Source of the DNA: Bifidobacterium vespertilionis
GTDB lineage: Bacteria > Actinomycetota > Actinomycetes > Actinomycetales > Bifidobacteriaceae
Assembly: GCF_008698145.1 (NCBI RefSeq)
Contig: NZ_RZNZ01000005.1
Location: 62,001-126,000, forward strand
Direction of reading: 5' to 3'
Length of the DNA stretch: 64,000 nucleotides
Shown here: positions 28,961 to 37,551 of the stretch, one piece after another
Layout of the letters: each line of letters begins with the position of its first letter
Position numbering within the stretch: the first letter of the stretch is position 1
Translations under genes and position numbers: made by a program
The notes under the pieces: model-generated
Seen by the model: only the letters and a program-made list of their open reading frames with translations
Database searches by the model: none
Told to the model about the DNA's origin: nothing

Positions 28961-29195
28961 CCCGCCGCCAAAGCCCATCCCCGCCCAGTTCGCCCAGTCC
29001 TTCGCGGCCCGCCCAACCCCGATTTCACTCACGGTGAAATCACGGAATGACTGCCCGGCGGGAATGTTGGGGGAAGTGACAAGGATGACGATGGAGCCCC
29101 GGGAGGGGTTCCGGGAACGGCAACGATAGGCGCGGCGCCCGAAAGGACGCGACGCCAAGCCAAACCGCTCCAGCTCCTGACAAGGAGTATTGGTT

Positions 29196-29657
29196 ATGGC
29201 TATGTTTCCGGCTTTGATGAATGACACGATGTTCTCCGATCTGTTCGACGACCCGTTCTTCGAGGGTTGGCGCCAGACGGACAACGGCGGTGCGATGAGC
29301 GCCGCGATGGCCAACGGCATGATGTGCACGGACGTCAAGGAGACCAAGGACGGCTATGACGTGGACATCGACATGCCTGGCTTCAAGAAGGAAGACATCA
29401 ACCTTGAGCTCAGCAACGGCTATCTGACCGTGTCCGCCCGCCGCGACGGTTCGCACGAGGACAAGGGCGAGGACGGCAAGTGGCTGCGTCGCGAGCGCTA
29501 CGCCGGCTCCTGCTCTCGCAGCTTCTACGTGGGCGAGGACATGAAGGAGTCCGACATCCACGCCAGCTACAAGAACGGTACGCTGTGCCTGCAGGTCCCG
29601 AAGATGGACGCCAAGCCGCAGGTCGAGGCGAAGCATCAGATCGCCATCGAGGGCTGA
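29196..29657 (+). CDS. hsp20: Small heat shock protein, Hsp20/alpha-crystallin family
   Basis: ATP-independent holdase of 153 aa that binds unfolding proteins during stress. The alpha-crystallin domain spans about residues 40-145 with the family stretches YDVDIDMPGFKKEDINLEL, LTVSARR and the late SYKNGTLCLQVPK. ATG 29196 follows AAGGAG by about 8 bases; the alternative TTG two codons upstream is unlikely. No CIRCE (TTAGCACTC-N9-GAGTGCTAA) or HAIR (CTTGAGT-N7-ACTCAAG) site is visible upstream. The palindrome at 29021-29041 is the only candidate operator. Confidence 0.94.
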   Translation: MAMFPALMNDTMFSDLFDDPFFEGWRQTDNGGAMSAAMANGMMCTDVKETKDGYDVDIDMPGFKKEDINLELSNGYLTVSARRDGSHEDKGEDGKWLRRERYAGSCSRSFYVGEDMKESDIHASYKNGTLCLQVPKMDAKPQVEAKHQIAIEG

Positions 29658-29850
29658 TTTTCCCTTCGATCGCGATCGCTCAGGCGGGATTTCCGCGGTC
29701 TGCCGGCTGCGCCCGCCGTTGATTTGGCCTTCTCAGTGGCCTGATTTGTGAATCGCTCTTGGTTGGCGCTGTTCCCATGCGCCGCCCGCCCTACGTGTCC
29801 TACGCCGACTAGTCTCGCGGACGACCAATGGAAGCAAGCCAATCATCCGA

Positions 29851-29892
29851 AAATGCCGTGTGGAACGCTGCCGAGTTCCGCACGGCATTTTT
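29851..29892 (+). terminator. Rho-independent terminator
   Basis: Stem AAATGCCGTG-GGAAC / GTTCC-CACGGCATTT with an 8-base loop and a T-run on the plus strand. It lies 194 bases after hsp20. The 29658-29850 stretch in between holds nothing I can support. Confidence 0.7.
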
Positions 29893-30043
29893 GCGTTCTG
29901 GGGCGGATTGGGGGCTGCGCAGAATGAGATTCGCGGGACAGCGCTCGGAAGTATGAAGTATTGAACGCGAGCAAGCCACCATTATTGGCCGCGGGATCCG
30001 CGCTCGGGATCCGTTCGCGGCAGTTGTAAGAAGGGTTTCGTGC

Positions 30044-30261
30044 CTATCTGGCGAAGTGGGGGCGGATTTCGGCCTTTGCAGAATGCTATACATGAAAGTG
30101 GGGGCGTCGACAGTCCGTCCTCGACCTCGATGGGGCCTGTCGCAATGCCAAAAACGCCCCAATATGGCATGTTTTGCATGCCGATTATTCGGTCTACGCG
30201 CCCCCACTTTCATGTATAGCGCTCTGCAACCCTCAAAATCCGCCCCCACTTTGCCAGATAG
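30044..30261. repeat. MITE-like 218-base element with 64-base imperfect inverted ends
   Basis: The ends CTATCTGGC(G/A)AAGTGGGGGC are complementary over about 64 bases (30044-30108 and 30198-30261). They include a second AAGTGGGGGCG and the motif GCTATACATGAAAG. The middle 90 bases are non-coding. No target duplication is clear. Confidence 0.7.
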
Positions 30262-30429
30262 ACGGTCAGATAGGCCGGATACACAGCCAGATAGACCAGA
30301 TAGCCCCGCGCAGTCCTCGAAATCCGCCTCGCCAACGGTCGGCCCCGGCCGGCAGACTGGGGCAGACTGGTTCCGATGCGGTCGAATGGCCGCGTCGCAG
30401 CCATAAGCGGAGAAAGCGAGAGTGACGGC

Positions 30430-31404
30430 ATGACGACGAACGGCGACGACGGGCACGTGATTTCCTCGCGAGCCACATCGGTGGGACTGATGGCGATCCT
30501 GCTGTGGAGCATGATGACGGGTCTGGTCCGCGTTGTCGCGGAATCCTTCGGCGCCACGCTCGGTTCCGCGCTGATCTACACCTTCGGCACCGTGCTGCTC
30601 ATGATCTTCCGCCGCCCGGCGCCCCTGCGCGAATGCCCGCGCAAGTATCTGGTGTTCGGCGGCGTGCTGTTCGTGTTCTACGAATCGGCCATCTCCCTGT
30701 CGATCGGGCTGGCATCCACGCCCGAATCCTCGGTGGAGGTGAGTCTGGTGAACTACCTGTGGCCCACCATGATGGTTCTGCTCGCCGCCGCCTTCGGGCC
30801 CGCAGTGAAGTCCGCGAAGTCCGCGAAATCTGCGAAGTCCGCGCTGACCTCCCGAGCCCGCGCGATCATCCGCGTCCTGCCCGGCGCGATCGTCGCCACC
30901 GCCGGCGTGGTTCTGGCCGTGGGCGGCAACAGCGGCCTCGACTGGGGACTGGCCGCCGGCCACATCGCCTCCAACCCGCTGCCGTACCTGCTGGCCTTCT
31001 GCGGCGCCGCCGCATGGTCCGTCTACGCCGTGTTCACCCCGGTCCTCGCCAAGGGCTACGACGGCACCTCCCTGTTCTTCCCCGTGGTGGCCGTGGCGAT
31101 CTGGATCATCCACTTCATGTCCGGTCAGGGCTGGCCCGCCGTGGCGCCGCCTTGGTACGGCTGGATCGCGGTCCTGGGCGCCGCCGCGTCGATTGCCGGC
31201 GGCTATGCCTGCTGGGGCCACGGCATCCTGCACGGCAGCATGACCACGCTCGCCATGGCCTCCTACGCCACCCCGGTGCTGTCCACCGCCGCCAGCGCCG
31301 TGCTGCTGGGCCTGTCCCTCACGTTGCCGTTCTGGTGCGGCGCGCTGCTCGTGGCCGCCGGCTCGATCCTCAACTGGTGGATTTCCTCGCGCAACCGCGG
31401 CTGA
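30430..31404 (+). CDS. DMT-superfamily exporter, YddG-like
   Basis: Inner-membrane transporter of 324 aa with ten predicted helices in two EamA-like halves. The nearest known type is YddG, an aromatic amino-acid exporter: its features ESAISLSIGLAS and the C-terminal SYATPVLST are present. A hydrophilic loop after helix 4 carries a fourfold Lys-Ser-Ala repeat encoded by tandem 9-base units (about 30807-30842). ATG 30430 is preferred; an in-frame ATG at 30376 would add an unconserved 18 residues and no good ribosome site decides. Substrate is inferred. Confidence 0.8.
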   Translation: MTTNGDDGHVISSRATSVGLMAILLWSMMTGLVRVVAESFGATLGSALIYTFGTVLLMIFRRPAPLRECPRKYLVFGGVLFVFYESAISLSIGLASTPESSVEVSLVNYLWPTMMVLLAAAFGPAVKSAKSAKSAKSALTSRARAIIRVLPGAIVATAGVVLAVGGNSGLDWGLAAGHIASNPLPYLLAFCGAAAWSVYAVFTPVLAKGYDGTSLFFPVVAVAIWIIHFMSGQGWPAVAPPWYGWIAVLGAAASIAGGYACWGHGILHGSMTTLAMASYATPVLSTAASAVLLGLSLTLPFWCGALLVAAGSILNWWISSRNRG

Positions 31405-31441
31405 CCCTGATATCGTGGAACAATCCGGTCGAGCAACAGGA

Positions 31442-33334
31442 ATGGGAAGTCAGATAGTGTCAGACAACGTAGTCGCGACGGTTGGCGCCGCCAATCCGCG
31501 CGCCGCCGCAGGGCATATCCGTTGGTTCGACCCCGCCGCGCTGATCGTGGCGATTCTGGGATACGGCATCGATTTCGCCGGGGCGATTGTCAACAACACC
31601 AGGCTCTTCGAGGATCCGATCACCGACCAGCTCATCCGCGAATCGGCGCAATCCGGCATCCTGTTCTCCGTGGTGGTGTACGTGGCGGCGCTCGCGGCTT
31701 ACAACTGGGCCGATTTCAGCACCCGGTCATCCGCCGCCCAGTTCGCCCGGCAGGACGCGCCCGCCGCAGTCGGAACGCCTGCCGGCCAGTCCGAATCGCA
31801 GCCCGCCCAAGCTGACTCGCAATCCGCCCAGCCCCCGCGCAACCCCATCCTCCGCGCGCTCAACGTCTGCCTGCGCGCCCGCCGCCCGATCACCTTCAAG
31901 GCGTCCCTGCGCAAATACTTCCTCCTCTACTGGCTCGCCACACTCCTCGGCTGGTCGCTGTGGATCGCCGTCACCTGGCCCGGCGCCATGCGCGACGACA
32001 CGATTGCCCAGTTCATGCAGACCTCCGGCAACATCCGCTACTACACCCAGCACCCCCTGCTGGACACCATCGTCTTCGGCTGGTTCTGGCGGTTCGGCGC
32101 GGCCACCGGCAGCCTGATGAACGGCCTGGCCGCCTACACGGTCGCGCAGGTCCTGGCCCTGTCGCTGTGCTGCGCCTTCGCGCTGTGCTACATCCGCAAG
32201 CTCGGCCTGCCCTTCCTGGCCTCCCTGCTCGCGGTGCTCTACTACGCCCTGAACTACGTTGTGGTGGGCGGCGTGACGATGATGGGCAAGGACACGCTGC
32301 ATGTGATCGCCATGCTGCCCACGGCCGTGCTGTTCGTGGAGATCTGCCGCACGCGCGGGCGTGTGCTGCGCCGATGGCCGGTCGCCACGGCGTTCATCCT
32401 GCTCGTGGCCCTGTCCGTCGCCTCGAAGCGCACCGCGCTGATGATCCTCGTCCTGGCCTTCGCGTTCGCGCTGATCGTGGTGCGCGGCAACCGCAAATGG
32501 TTCTTCGCCTGCGCGATGGCCGGCCTAGTGCTGGCCCAGTGCGTCTGGGGGCCGCTGAGCGTGATGGCCACGGATGCGGCCGTCACGGAAAGCCGCGAAT
32601 TGTACGGGGTGATCACGCAGCCGGTGGGCCGCGTTCAGGCCAAAAACCCGAGTGCGATTAGCGCGCATGATCGCGAGCTGCTCAAGGGCTTCATGGATGT
32701 GGAGGGGGCCGGCGATCGCTACAACCCCTCCCGCACGGACGAGACGGTCTGGTCGCTCGTTCCCCACGCGTCCACGGCCGCCAAGTGGGATGCGGTCCGG
32801 GCGTGGGCGTCGATCGGCCTGAAGAACCCGGCCGACTATGTGATGGCCTATGCGGGCACGACGATGAACTGGGCATACACCGGCAAGGGCTCCAACTTCA
32901 CGTACCCCACCGATGCCGACTATCTCTTCAGCGAGTCGTACATGAAACAGTGGGCCACGTTCATGACCCACACGCCACAGGACGATCGTCTGCCGGCCGC
33001 ATACCGTCTGCTGGGCGATCTGATGGGCACGTCGAACAAGGCCGATTGGCAGCGCAACGTGGCTGAATCGGTCAGGCGCGCGGCGGATCAGGGCAACCGA
33101 TGGATGAGCATCGGCCTGTACGTCACCTACGTGCCGATGATCCTCGTGGGCTACCTGATCTCCCGCCGCCGATGGGTGGCGCTGGGGGCGACCTCGCTGC
33201 TGCTGCTCACGGTCGCCTCCCTGTACGCCAGTCCGATCGTGCTGTTCTGGTACCCGGCCTCCGAGTACTTCATCCTGCCCCTGTTCACGGCCCTGCCGTT
33301 CTGCGGCACGGAGGTTCGCCCGCGGTCATCCTGA
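31442..33334 (+). CDS. Large polytopic membrane protein (DUF6020-like, glycosyltransferase-fold)
   Basis: Protein of 630 aa with about 12 helices. A Gln/Ser/Ala/Pro-rich linker (about residues 95-130) follows the first two helices. The motif TWPGAMRDDTIAQF in the first large loop, with paired Asp, and the QHPLLDTIVFGWFW stretch resemble GT-C type lipid-linked sugar transferases such as DUF6020 proteins. A large extracytoplasmic domain (about 380-560) precedes the last helices. The start is uncertain: ATG 31442, or GTG 31457 with a better-placed GGGAAG site. It follows the DMT gene by 37 bases. The polysaccharide genes downstream suggest an envelope-glycan role. Confidence 0.7.
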   Translation: MGSQIVSDNVVATVGAANPRAAAGHIRWFDPAALIVAILGYGIDFAGAIVNNTRLFEDPITDQLIRESAQSGILFSVVVYVAALAAYNWADFSTRSSAAQFARQDAPAAVGTPAGQSESQPAQADSQSAQPPRNPILRALNVCLRARRPITFKASLRKYFLLYWLATLLGWSLWIAVTWPGAMRDDTIAQFMQTSGNIRYYTQHPLLDTIVFGWFWRFGAATGSLMNGLAAYTVAQVLALSLCCAFALCYIRKLGLPFLASLLAVLYYALNYVVVGGVTMMGKDTLHVIAMLPTAVLFVEICRTRGRVLRRWPVATAFILLVALSVASKRTALMILVLAFAFALIVVRGNRKWFFACAMAGLVLAQCVWGPLSVMATDAAVTESRELYGVITQPVGRVQAKNPSAISAHDRELLKGFMDVEGAGDRYNPSRTDETVWSLVPHASTAAKWDAVRAWASIGLKNPADYVMAYAGTTMNWAYTGKGSNFTYPTDADYLFSESYMKQWATFMTHTPQDDRLPAAYRLLGDLMGTSNKADWQRNVAESVRRAADQGNRWMSIGLYVTYVPMILVGYLISRRRWVALGATSLLLLTVASLYASPIVLFWYPASEYFILPLFTALPFCGTEVRPRSS

Positions 33335-33590
33335 GCGAAGGCGCAGCAGTCCCTTCCTGTCATCCTGAGCGGAGCGCAGCGGAGTCGAAGGATCCTTAAT
33401 TCCCCGCACTAGTGCATACAACGCTTAGTGCACAGTGGCCAAGGATCCTTCGACTCCGCTCCGCTTCGCTCAGGATGACAAAAAGCAACTCCCTAGTCAT
33501 CCTGAGCGGCAGCGAAGGATCCTTCGACTCAGCCCTGCGGGCTCAGCGCTCAGGATGACGTTGATGGGCGGGCCGGCCCGCCCATCAACG
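33335..33590. repeat. TCATCCTGAGCG / AAGGATCCTT repeats
   Basis: Three or more inverted half-elements with AAGGATCCTT centres between two converging genes. A terminal GATGGGCGGGCCGGCCCGCC palindrome sits just before the next gene's stop (about 33563-33591) and may serve as its terminator. Confidence 0.7.
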
Positions 33591-35552
33591 TCAGATCCCC
33601 AGGTACTCCTTCCAGGCCTTGACGGTGGTCATGCGGCGGAAGGCCTCGTGGTACAGCTTGTCCAGCTCGGCCTTGCGCTCGCGGTACGCCTTCACGTCGT
33701 CCTTGTAGCGCTTCCAGATCTCGTTGAAGCGCGCCTGGTCCTTGTGGCGGATCGCGGCCTTGCGCTGCGGGATGCTCACCGCCACCACGGTCTCCGCCTC
33801 GCGCAGGGCGCCGCCGATGTACGCGCCGCCGGACGCCTCGCAGATCGCCACCTTGCCGTGCTTGGTGTAGGGCAGCGGCGTGCGCTGACCGTTGAAGGTC
33901 ATGAAGTCGAGGCCGCGCTGGAAGAGCGAGCGCGGCTTGTCGCGCGCGATGTCCGCGCTGGTGAGCGTGCGGAAGTCGATGCCGAGCTTCTTGAGCTCGT
34001 CGTCCAGCTCCTCGAGCGGCACGAGCTTCTCCGCCTTCTTGTGCGACTCCAGGAACTTCTTCTCCGCGAAGCCGGGCGCGAAGGTGGTGTCCGGGCCCTT
34101 GAGGAAGTCCTCGAAGCCCTCCAGCGCCAGCTCGGCGTCGGCGTAGTTGAAGCGCTTGAGCTCGATCTGCACCTGGCGGTACAGCGCGTCCTCGAAGTCG
34201 GAGATGGGCGCGGCCCCGGAGGCGTGCCGGATGATGAACAGGTTGCGCGCCACCTGGTAGCGCTCCACGGCCGCGTCGTAGCGCATGAAGAAGGGGGAGT
34301 GCCACACGCAGATGCCGTTCATGCTCATGATCTTCGGGGGATTGCGCAGCGAGTACTCCACATCGTCGTAGCGCACGAACAGCGGCAGCGGCAGGCCGCG
34401 CAGCTCGATCTGCGTCATCGGGATGCAGCAGTACCACCACGCCTGGTACTTCTGCGTGCGCTGGTCCTCGCAGCCGGGCAGATCGTACGGCGGCTTGAAG
34501 GCCTCGTTCTCGATCACATCGTGCAGCACGCTCATGCGCATCACCGGCTTGAGGGACTGGCACCAGCCGTCCTTGTTGAAGAAGCCGATGTCCTCGTGGC
34601 GGATGTCCGGCTCGTCCAGGCTCATCATGCCGCCGGAGACGAACGCCTCGCGCCACTCGTCCTTCACGGCCTGCAGCAGGCTGTACGTGCGCAGCAGCGA
34701 CTCGGGGGACAGGGAGATGTCGTCGTCCATGAGGATCACGTGCGTGGCCTTGGGCTCCTGCTCGATCGATTCGATCATGCCGCGCGCGAAGCCGCCGGCG
34801 CCGCCGGAGTTGACGTTCGGGTGCAGCTGGATGCGGTCGGAGGCGAACACCTCGTCCTCGCTCAGCGTGCGGCCGTTGTCCACGATGTGCAGCGTGAAGT
34901 GCTTGCCGGCCTCGGTGCCGGAGCCGATCACGGAGTCGCGGAAGATGTGCGCGTTGCGGCGGATGTACGGCTCCTTCTTGAACGTGGTGATGCACACGGC
35001 CACCTCCACGTGCCGCACGTCCTCATCGTCCAGATCCATGTCCCAGCGGGCGTCGCGCACGTCGGTGACGCCGGGGGCGGTGATGATCGCGCCGAACAGC
35101 ACCGGCGTGCGGTCGTTCGCCAGGCCCTGCGGCACGTCGATCGTGATCTCGTGCCACTCGTCGTCCGCGGGCGCCTCCACGCAAAAGCCCTTGCCCTCCA
35201 CCACGGTGGGCTGGTAGGAGTAGGTGTCCGCCATGGTCAGGGTCACGCGGATCGACGCCTTGCCGTCCTCGTCCACCACGGCCGGATCGATCGCCACGAA
35301 CGGCGACGCCTTGACCGCCATGCGCAGGTGGAAGGCCTTCGCGTTGGTGTACTTGCGCCACTTGGCCACGGACAGCGCGTTGAAGAAGGTGGTCAGATCG
35401 TAATCGCCGGCCACGGGCAGCTGGAACTCGCGGTGGCCGCCGTCGATGTAGGAGGGCGTGACGGGGTGATCGGCCCGCATCCACAGCGTGGGCTGCTTGG
35501 CATATTGCGGGATGTCGTCGATGCCGATGTTCTGGGCGGTCAATGTCTTCAT
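33591..35552 (-). CDS. GlfT2-like galactofuranosyltransferase family glycosyltransferase
   Basis: Cytoplasmic or peripheral glycosyltransferase of 653 aa. An N-terminal beta-rich domain (about 1-175) precedes a GT-A catalytic domain: VEVAVCITTFKKEP nucleotide-binding start, metal-binding DDD in ILMDDDISL, then AWWYCCIP, FVRYDDVEY and the WHSPFF histidine. A C-terminal helical domain follows. This is the layout of GlfT2, which polymerises galactofuranose using UDP-Galf. It diverges from the Wzt-type ATPase gene at 35715, sharing a 160-base promoter gap. The sugar is inferred from family. Confidence 0.85.
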   Translation of the reverse strand: MKTLTAQNIGIDDIPQYAKQPTLWMRADHPVTPSYIDGGHREFQLPVAGDYDLTTFFNALSVAKWRKYTNAKAFHLRMAVKASPFVAIDPAVVDEDGKASIRVTLTMADTYSYQPTVVEGKGFCVEAPADDEWHEITIDVPQGLANDRTPVLFGAIITAPGVTDVRDARWDMDLDDEDVRHVEVAVCITTFKKEPYIRRNAHIFRDSVIGSGTEAGKHFTLHIVDNGRTLSEDEVFASDRIQLHPNVNSGGAGGFARGMIESIEQEPKATHVILMDDDISLSPESLLRTYSLLQAVKDEWREAFVSGGMMSLDEPDIRHEDIGFFNKDGWCQSLKPVMRMSVLHDVIENEAFKPPYDLPGCEDQRTQKYQAWWYCCIPMTQIELRGLPLPLFVRYDDVEYSLRNPPKIMSMNGICVWHSPFFMRYDAAVERYQVARNLFIIRHASGAAPISDFEDALYRQVQIELKRFNYADAELALEGFEDFLKGPDTTFAPGFAEKKFLESHKKAEKLVPLEELDDELKKLGIDFRTLTSADIARDKPRSLFQRGLDFMTFNGQRTPLPYTKHGKVAICEASGGAYIGGALREAETVVAVSIPQRKAAIRHKDQARFNEIWKRYKDDVKAYRERKAELDKLYHEAFRRMTTVKAWKEYLGI

Positions 35553-35714
35553 GTTCCGGAACGCTCCTAGTCCGTTTGATTACCATTGCAAGCCATGGCC
35601 CGATCCAAGCCATGGCACGATCGGTCCGCGGTTCGCAAGCTCTCCGCCGCGGCGTGTCTTCACACCGGAATGCTAGCAGATGGCGCTTGCCGACGGCGCT
35701 GATAGGATGATGCC

Positions 35715-37082
35715 GTGACGAAAAACGCTCAGAATACCCAGAATGCGGAGAACGCCGAGGATCTGCTCTCCGAGGACGGCACCCTGGACTTCACCAAGGC
35801 CCCCGTGGTGCTCAAGGTCGATCATGTGAGCAAGTCCTTCCGTCTGCCCACCGAGCAGGCCACGGGCCTCAAGCAGGCGTTCATCAACTGGACCAAGGGC
35901 ATCAAGGGATACCGCATGCAGCAGGTGCTGGACGACGTGTCCTTCGAGGTGCATCAGGGCGAGTTCTTCGGCATCGTGGGCCGCAACGGCGGCGGCAAGT
36001 CCACGCTGCTCAAGCTGATCTCCGGCATCTACTGCCCGGACAAGGGCACGATCGAGACGCACGGCGATCTGGTGCCGTTCATCGAGCTGGGCGTGGGTTT
36101 CAACCCGGAGCTCACCGGTCGGCAGAACGTCTACCTCAACGGCGCCCTGCTGGGCTTCAGCACCGAGCAGATCGACGCGATGTACGACGACATCGTCGAT
36201 TTTGCGGAGCTGGGCGATTTCATGGACCAGAAGCTCAAGAACTATTCCTCCGGCATGCAGGTGCGCTTGGCGTTCTCGGTGGCGATCAAGGCGCAGGGCG
36301 ACATTCTGGTACTCGACGAGGTGCTGGCGGTGGGCGACGAGGCGTTCCAGCGCAAGTGCGCCGATTTCTTCTCGCAGATCAGCACCGACCCCACGAAGAC
36401 CGTGATCCTGGTGACGCACGACATGGACGCGGTCAAGCGCTATTGCACGCGCGCGATGATGATCAAGGACGGCAAGGTCCGCGTGATCGGCGACAAGGAG
36501 AGCGTGGCGCAGGAGTACACGCTGGCCAATCTGGAGGCCGAGCGCGCCAAGCAGCGCAAGGAGCGCGAGGCCCGCGGCGGCTACCCGAACGGTCTCAACG
36601 CCCGCTGCCCGATCCTCAGGACCGTCCCCGTCTCCAAGCCCATGTGCACCACCAAGGACATGTTCCGCTTCGATGTGGAGTACCAGTTCGACGAGCCGGG
36701 CGACTTCTACCTGGCCATCGCGATGAACGACATCCGCCGCGGCGGCATCACGTACGACACGGGCGCGAAGATCATCAAGATGACCAAGCACGGCCATCAG
36801 ACGGTGCATTTCGAGCTGCCCTGCAAACTGTTCAACGATGGCGAGTTCCGCCTGATCACATCGCTGCGCACCCCGTCGCTCACCGATCCGAACTTCACGG
36901 ACACCGTGGCGGTGGCGATCGACGAGAACGCCTGCACGTTCGTGATCCGCGATCCCGATTGCCGCGATCCGTACGCGCTGTTGAACGACGACGCCATGCG
37001 CATCCATCAGATCGACGACGACGGCAACATCATCCCCGACCTGATCGATCTCAAGGCGGCGGAGCAGGCGGCCGGGCGGTAG
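35715..37082 (+). CDS. Wzt-type ABC transporter ATPase for polysaccharide export
   Basis: ATPase of 455 aa that powers export of a lipid-linked polysaccharide with a Wzm-type permease. Walker A GRNGGGKST, signature YSSGMQVRLAFS, Walker B ILVLDEVLAVGDE and the switch His in LVTHD are all intact. A C-terminal domain (about 300-440) resembles the Wzt carbohydrate-binding beta-sandwich that recognises the glycan end, which marks it as more than a plain ATPase. GTG 35715 with GGATGA upstream. No Wzm permease gene lies in this window. The two flanking GlfT2-like genes suggest the cargo. Confidence 0.88.
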   Translation: MTKNAQNTQNAENAEDLLSEDGTLDFTKAPVVLKVDHVSKSFRLPTEQATGLKQAFINWTKGIKGYRMQQVLDDVSFEVHQGEFFGIVGRNGGGKSTLLKLISGIYCPDKGTIETHGDLVPFIELGVGFNPELTGRQNVYLNGALLGFSTEQIDAMYDDIVDFAELGDFMDQKLKNYSSGMQVRLAFSVAIKAQGDILVLDEVLAVGDEAFQRKCADFFSQISTDPTKTVILVTHDMDAVKRYCTRAMMIKDGKVRVIGDKESVAQEYTLANLEAERAKQRKEREARGGYPNGLNARCPILRTVPVSKPMCTTKDMFRFDVEYQFDEPGDFYLAIAMNDIRRGGITYDTGAKIIKMTKHGHQTVHFELPCKLFNDGEFRLITSLRTPSLTDPNFTDTVAVAIDENACTFVIRDPDCRDPYALLNDDAMRIHQIDDDGNIIPDLIDLKAAEQAAGR

Positions 37083-37104
37083 GTGCTTCGCAGGCCCGTC
37101 TCGT

Positions 37105-37317
37105 CATCCTGAGCACTGAGCCGTGAAGCGGACAGCCCGGTGGGCTGTCCGTAGGCGAAGGGAGCCGCCGCCAAGGCGGCGACGGTCCGGCGCAGCCGGA
37201 CACCGTAGCCGAAGTCGAAGGATCCTTGGCCATTACGCACAAATCGGCGGTTCCAATGAGTGCAGGGGATTAAGGATCCTTCGACTCCGCCCTTCGGGCT
37301 TCGCTCAGGATGACGTA
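37105..37317. repeat. Multi-hairpin repeat element (copy 3)
   Basis: Has the same order as copies 1, 2 and 4: TCATCCTGAGCACTGAGCCG, GGACAGCCC/GGGCTGTCC hairpin, GCCGCC/GGCGGC hairpin, GTCCGGC/GCCGGAC hairpin, AAGGATCCTT pair, CAGGATGAC. Confidence 0.75.
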
Positions 37318-37329
37318 ACCTCAGCTTCC

Positions 37330-37550
37330 CATACTCGGCGTGACCCGGCGTGTGACTCGGTGTGGGTTGTGACATGGGGCGTGACCCGGCGTGCCCACTC
37401 CCAGTCACGGTGGGGTTCAAAATGGCTTTATTTCAACGATTTTGAAACCCTGTGACCCGGCGTGTCCACCCCATGTCACACGCCATGTCACCAATGCACG
37501 CCCCGTCACGCACGCCGAGTCACGGTCTGCACGCCCCGGGTCACACTTCC
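37330..37550. repeat. GTGACCCGGCGTG convergent array with palindromic core (copy 1)
   Basis: Forward units (GTGACCCGGCGTG and variants) from 37338 lead to a core at 37414-37449. The core is GGTTCAAAAT, then GGCTTTATTTCAACG, then ATTTTGAAACC, palindromic at its ends. Inverted units (CACGCCGAGTCAC, CATGTCACACG and others) lie beyond. A matching copy is at 46310-46530. Confidence 0.8.
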
Positions 37551-37551
37551 G

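Noticed and set aside
28907..29195. CIRCE or HAIR heat-shock operator upstream of hsp20
   Set aside because: Neither consensus is present; only unrelated palindromes are found.
29809..31233. 474-codon minus-strand frame
   Set aside because: Runs through the MITE-like repeat and antisense to the DMT exporter; no family signature.
33435..35570. 711-codon plus-strand frame
   Set aside because: Shadow of the GlfT2-like gene; begins within repeat DNA and has no recognisable domain.
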